The position numbers were made by a program, and so were the translations under genes. 7,461 nucleotides of DNA from Tardiphaga sp. Lineage in GTDB: Bacteria; Pseudomonadota; Alphaproteobacteria; Rhizobiales; Xanthobacteraceae. Every line of letters starts with the position of its first letter. Position 1 is the first letter of the stretch. The notes under the pieces are model-generated. The model was not told the DNA's origin. It saw only the letters and a list, made by a program, of their open reading frames with translations, and made no database searches. The stretch is taken from positions 1-7,461 of the forward strand of contig JAQGJF010000591.1 in assembly GCA_028290765.1 (NCBI GenBank). The letters are read 5' to 3'. Shown in pieces: positions 6,659 to 7,461 of this stretch.

Positions 6659-6875
6659 CACCCGTTCAACGAACCAAAATCACCAGAGACCATCAAAATC
6701 ACCAGAAACAACGAGACAAGTCGACTGCGGATGGGACATGAACCGCCGCCGGCTTCGTCCATCAAATCGTCGTCGTGGACCGCTCTTATCAGGGGCCACA
6801 CCAGCATCGTGGCGCCGCCCGCTTGCGGCGGGCGCCGCGAAATTCCCGCGAATGCCGTTCTTCAAGGAGACTAAA
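6659..6875 (+). other. Intergenic leader of the second hydrolase
   Basis: No convincing gene lies between the end of the decayed membrane gene and the hydrolase start. The stretch holds the 13-base direct repeat and, at 6812-6838, a GC-rich hairpin: a 7-base stem CGCCCGC/GCGGGCG around TTGCG, extended by three pairs beyond one mismatch. The hairpin ends 37 bases before the ATG and has no T-tract, so it is more likely a leader or processing structure than an intrinsic terminator. AAGGAG (6864-6869) is the ribosome binding site. Counted from the in-frame stop at 6566, the gene-poor stretch is about 309 bases. Confidence 0.5.
6675..6706. repeat. 13-base direct repeat in the leader of the second hydrolase
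   Basis: CAAAATCACCAGA occurs at 6675-6687 and again at 6694-6706, a 19-base period. It follows an imperfect dyad, GGTTCG (6650-6655) with CGAACC (6670-6675). The spacing of nearly two helical turns suits a regulator site, but no promoter hexamers could be matched with confidence. Confidence 0.5.
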
Positions 6876-7461
6876 ATGCCGACAATCAAGACCGAGGATG
6901 GGATTGAGATCTACTACAAGGACTGGGGCAAAGGTCAGCCCATCGTGTTCAGCCATGGCTGGCCGCTTTCGGCCGATGACTGGGACGCCCAGATGCTGTT
7001 CTTTCTCAGCCAGGGCTATCGGGTCATCGCCCACGACCGCCGCGGCCACGGCCGGTCCAGCCAGACTGGCGACGGCCATGACATGGATCACTATGCGGAC
7101 GACCTGGCAGCCTTGACGGCGCATCTCGATCTGAAGAGCGCCATTCACGTCGGCCATTCCACCGGCGGCGGCGAGGTGGTGCACTATCTGGCACGGCACG
7201 GCGAGAGCCGGGTGGCCAAGGCGGCCATCATCAGCGCGGTGCCGCCGCTGATGGTGAAGACACCCGCCAATCCCGGCGGCCTGCCCAAAGAAGTCTTTGA
7301 CGGATTTCAGGCCCAGCTGGCCGCCAATCGCGCGCAATTCTATCGCGACATTCCGGCGGGGCCGTTCTATGGCTACAACCGGCCGGGCGCCAAACCTTCA
7401 GAACCCATCATCCAGAATTGGTGGCGCCAGGGCATGATGGGCGGCGCCAAGGCGCACTACG
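6876..7461 (+). CDS. Second chloroperoxidase/arylesterase-type alpha/beta hydrolase (3' end cut by window edge)
   Basis: This open frame of 195 complete codons runs off the right edge. ATG 6876-6878 is preceded by AAGGAG (6864-6869). It has the same opening as the protein at 2102-2923 ([30 protein letters not shown]) and the nucleophile elbow GHSTGGGE with Ser95. PPLMVKT-ANPGGLP and PFYGYNRPG also match. About two thirds of aligned residues are identical by eye, and the remaining Asp and His of the triad would lie beyond the window. No signal peptide is seen, so it is predicted cytoplasmic. As a family member it should hydrolyse esters or lactones and may perhydrolyse acids; substrate unknown. 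It faces the opposite way to its paralogue, about 4 kb away, has its own leader, and is probably controlled separately. Confidence 0.92.
   Translation, partial: MPTIKTEDGIEIYYKDWGKGQPIVFSHGWPLSADDWDAQMLFFLSQGYRVIAHDRRGHGRSSQTGDGHDMDHYADDLAALTAHLDLKSAIHVGHSTGGGEVVHYLARHGESRVAKAAIISAVPPLMVKTPANPGGLPKEVFDGFQAQLAANRAQFYRDIPAGPFYGYNRPGAKPSEPIIQNWWRQGMMGGAKAHY

Noticed and set aside
6812..6838. GC-rich hairpin as a Rho-independent terminator
   Set aside because: No T-tract follows, and it sits just upstream of the second hydrolase's ribosome binding site.

Overview
This is a GC-rich, gene-dense chromosomal segment that looks alphaproteobacterial. The DUF1127 small protein, the MocR-type regulator, the exported hydrolases and the codon usage would suit a Bradyrhizobium/Rhodopseudomonas-like genome. 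That assignment is an inference from style, not from a marker gene. I saw no tRNA, rRNA, CRISPR array or insertion sequence.

Region 1 (1-3951) is a catabolic or detoxification-type cluster with its own regulator. Three genes run leftward in tight order: a cytoplasmic serine alpha/beta hydrolase of the cofactor-free chloroperoxidase/arylesterase group (2102-2923), a Tat-exported metallo-beta-lactamase-fold hydrolase (1060-2031) and an exported epoxide-hydrolase-like alpha/beta hydrolase (1-1005, cut by the left edge). Gaps of 70 and 54 bases and good ribosome binding sites suggest one operon. A LysR-type regulator (3058-3951) is divergent from it across 134 bases. Those bases hold a good sigma70-like promoter for the regulator and a perfect inverted repeat at its predicted start point. 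A probable intrinsic terminator follows the regulator.

Region 2 (4131-6658) is a second regulator-target pair. A MocR-type PLP-binding GntR-family regulator (4131-5474, leftward) is divergent from a DUF1127 small protein (5674-5907). Between them lie four copies of a ten-base element, ATTGCWCCGA, arranged as two direct-repeat pairs, which is a strong candidate MocR operator. The DUF1127 gene overlaps by four bases a membrane protein gene recognisable as a methanethiol S-methyltransferase (MddA/isoprenylcysteine methyltransferase superfamily). That gene appears broken: a central segment is missing, a one-base frameshift removes the C-terminus, and the restored frame meets a TAA where the family has a tyrosine.

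Region 3 (6659-7461) is a leader with a 13-base direct repeat and a GC-rich hairpin, followed by a second chloroperoxidase-type hydrolase (6876 to the right edge). By eye it is about two thirds identical to the one at 2102-2923, so the window carries two diverged paralogues in opposite orientation.

The most noteworthy items are the ordered MocR operator array, the decayed mddA-like gene still coupled to DUF1127, and the LysR-linked trio of hydrolases that places one enzyme in the cytoplasm and two outside it. All family assignments come from motif recognition without database searches.
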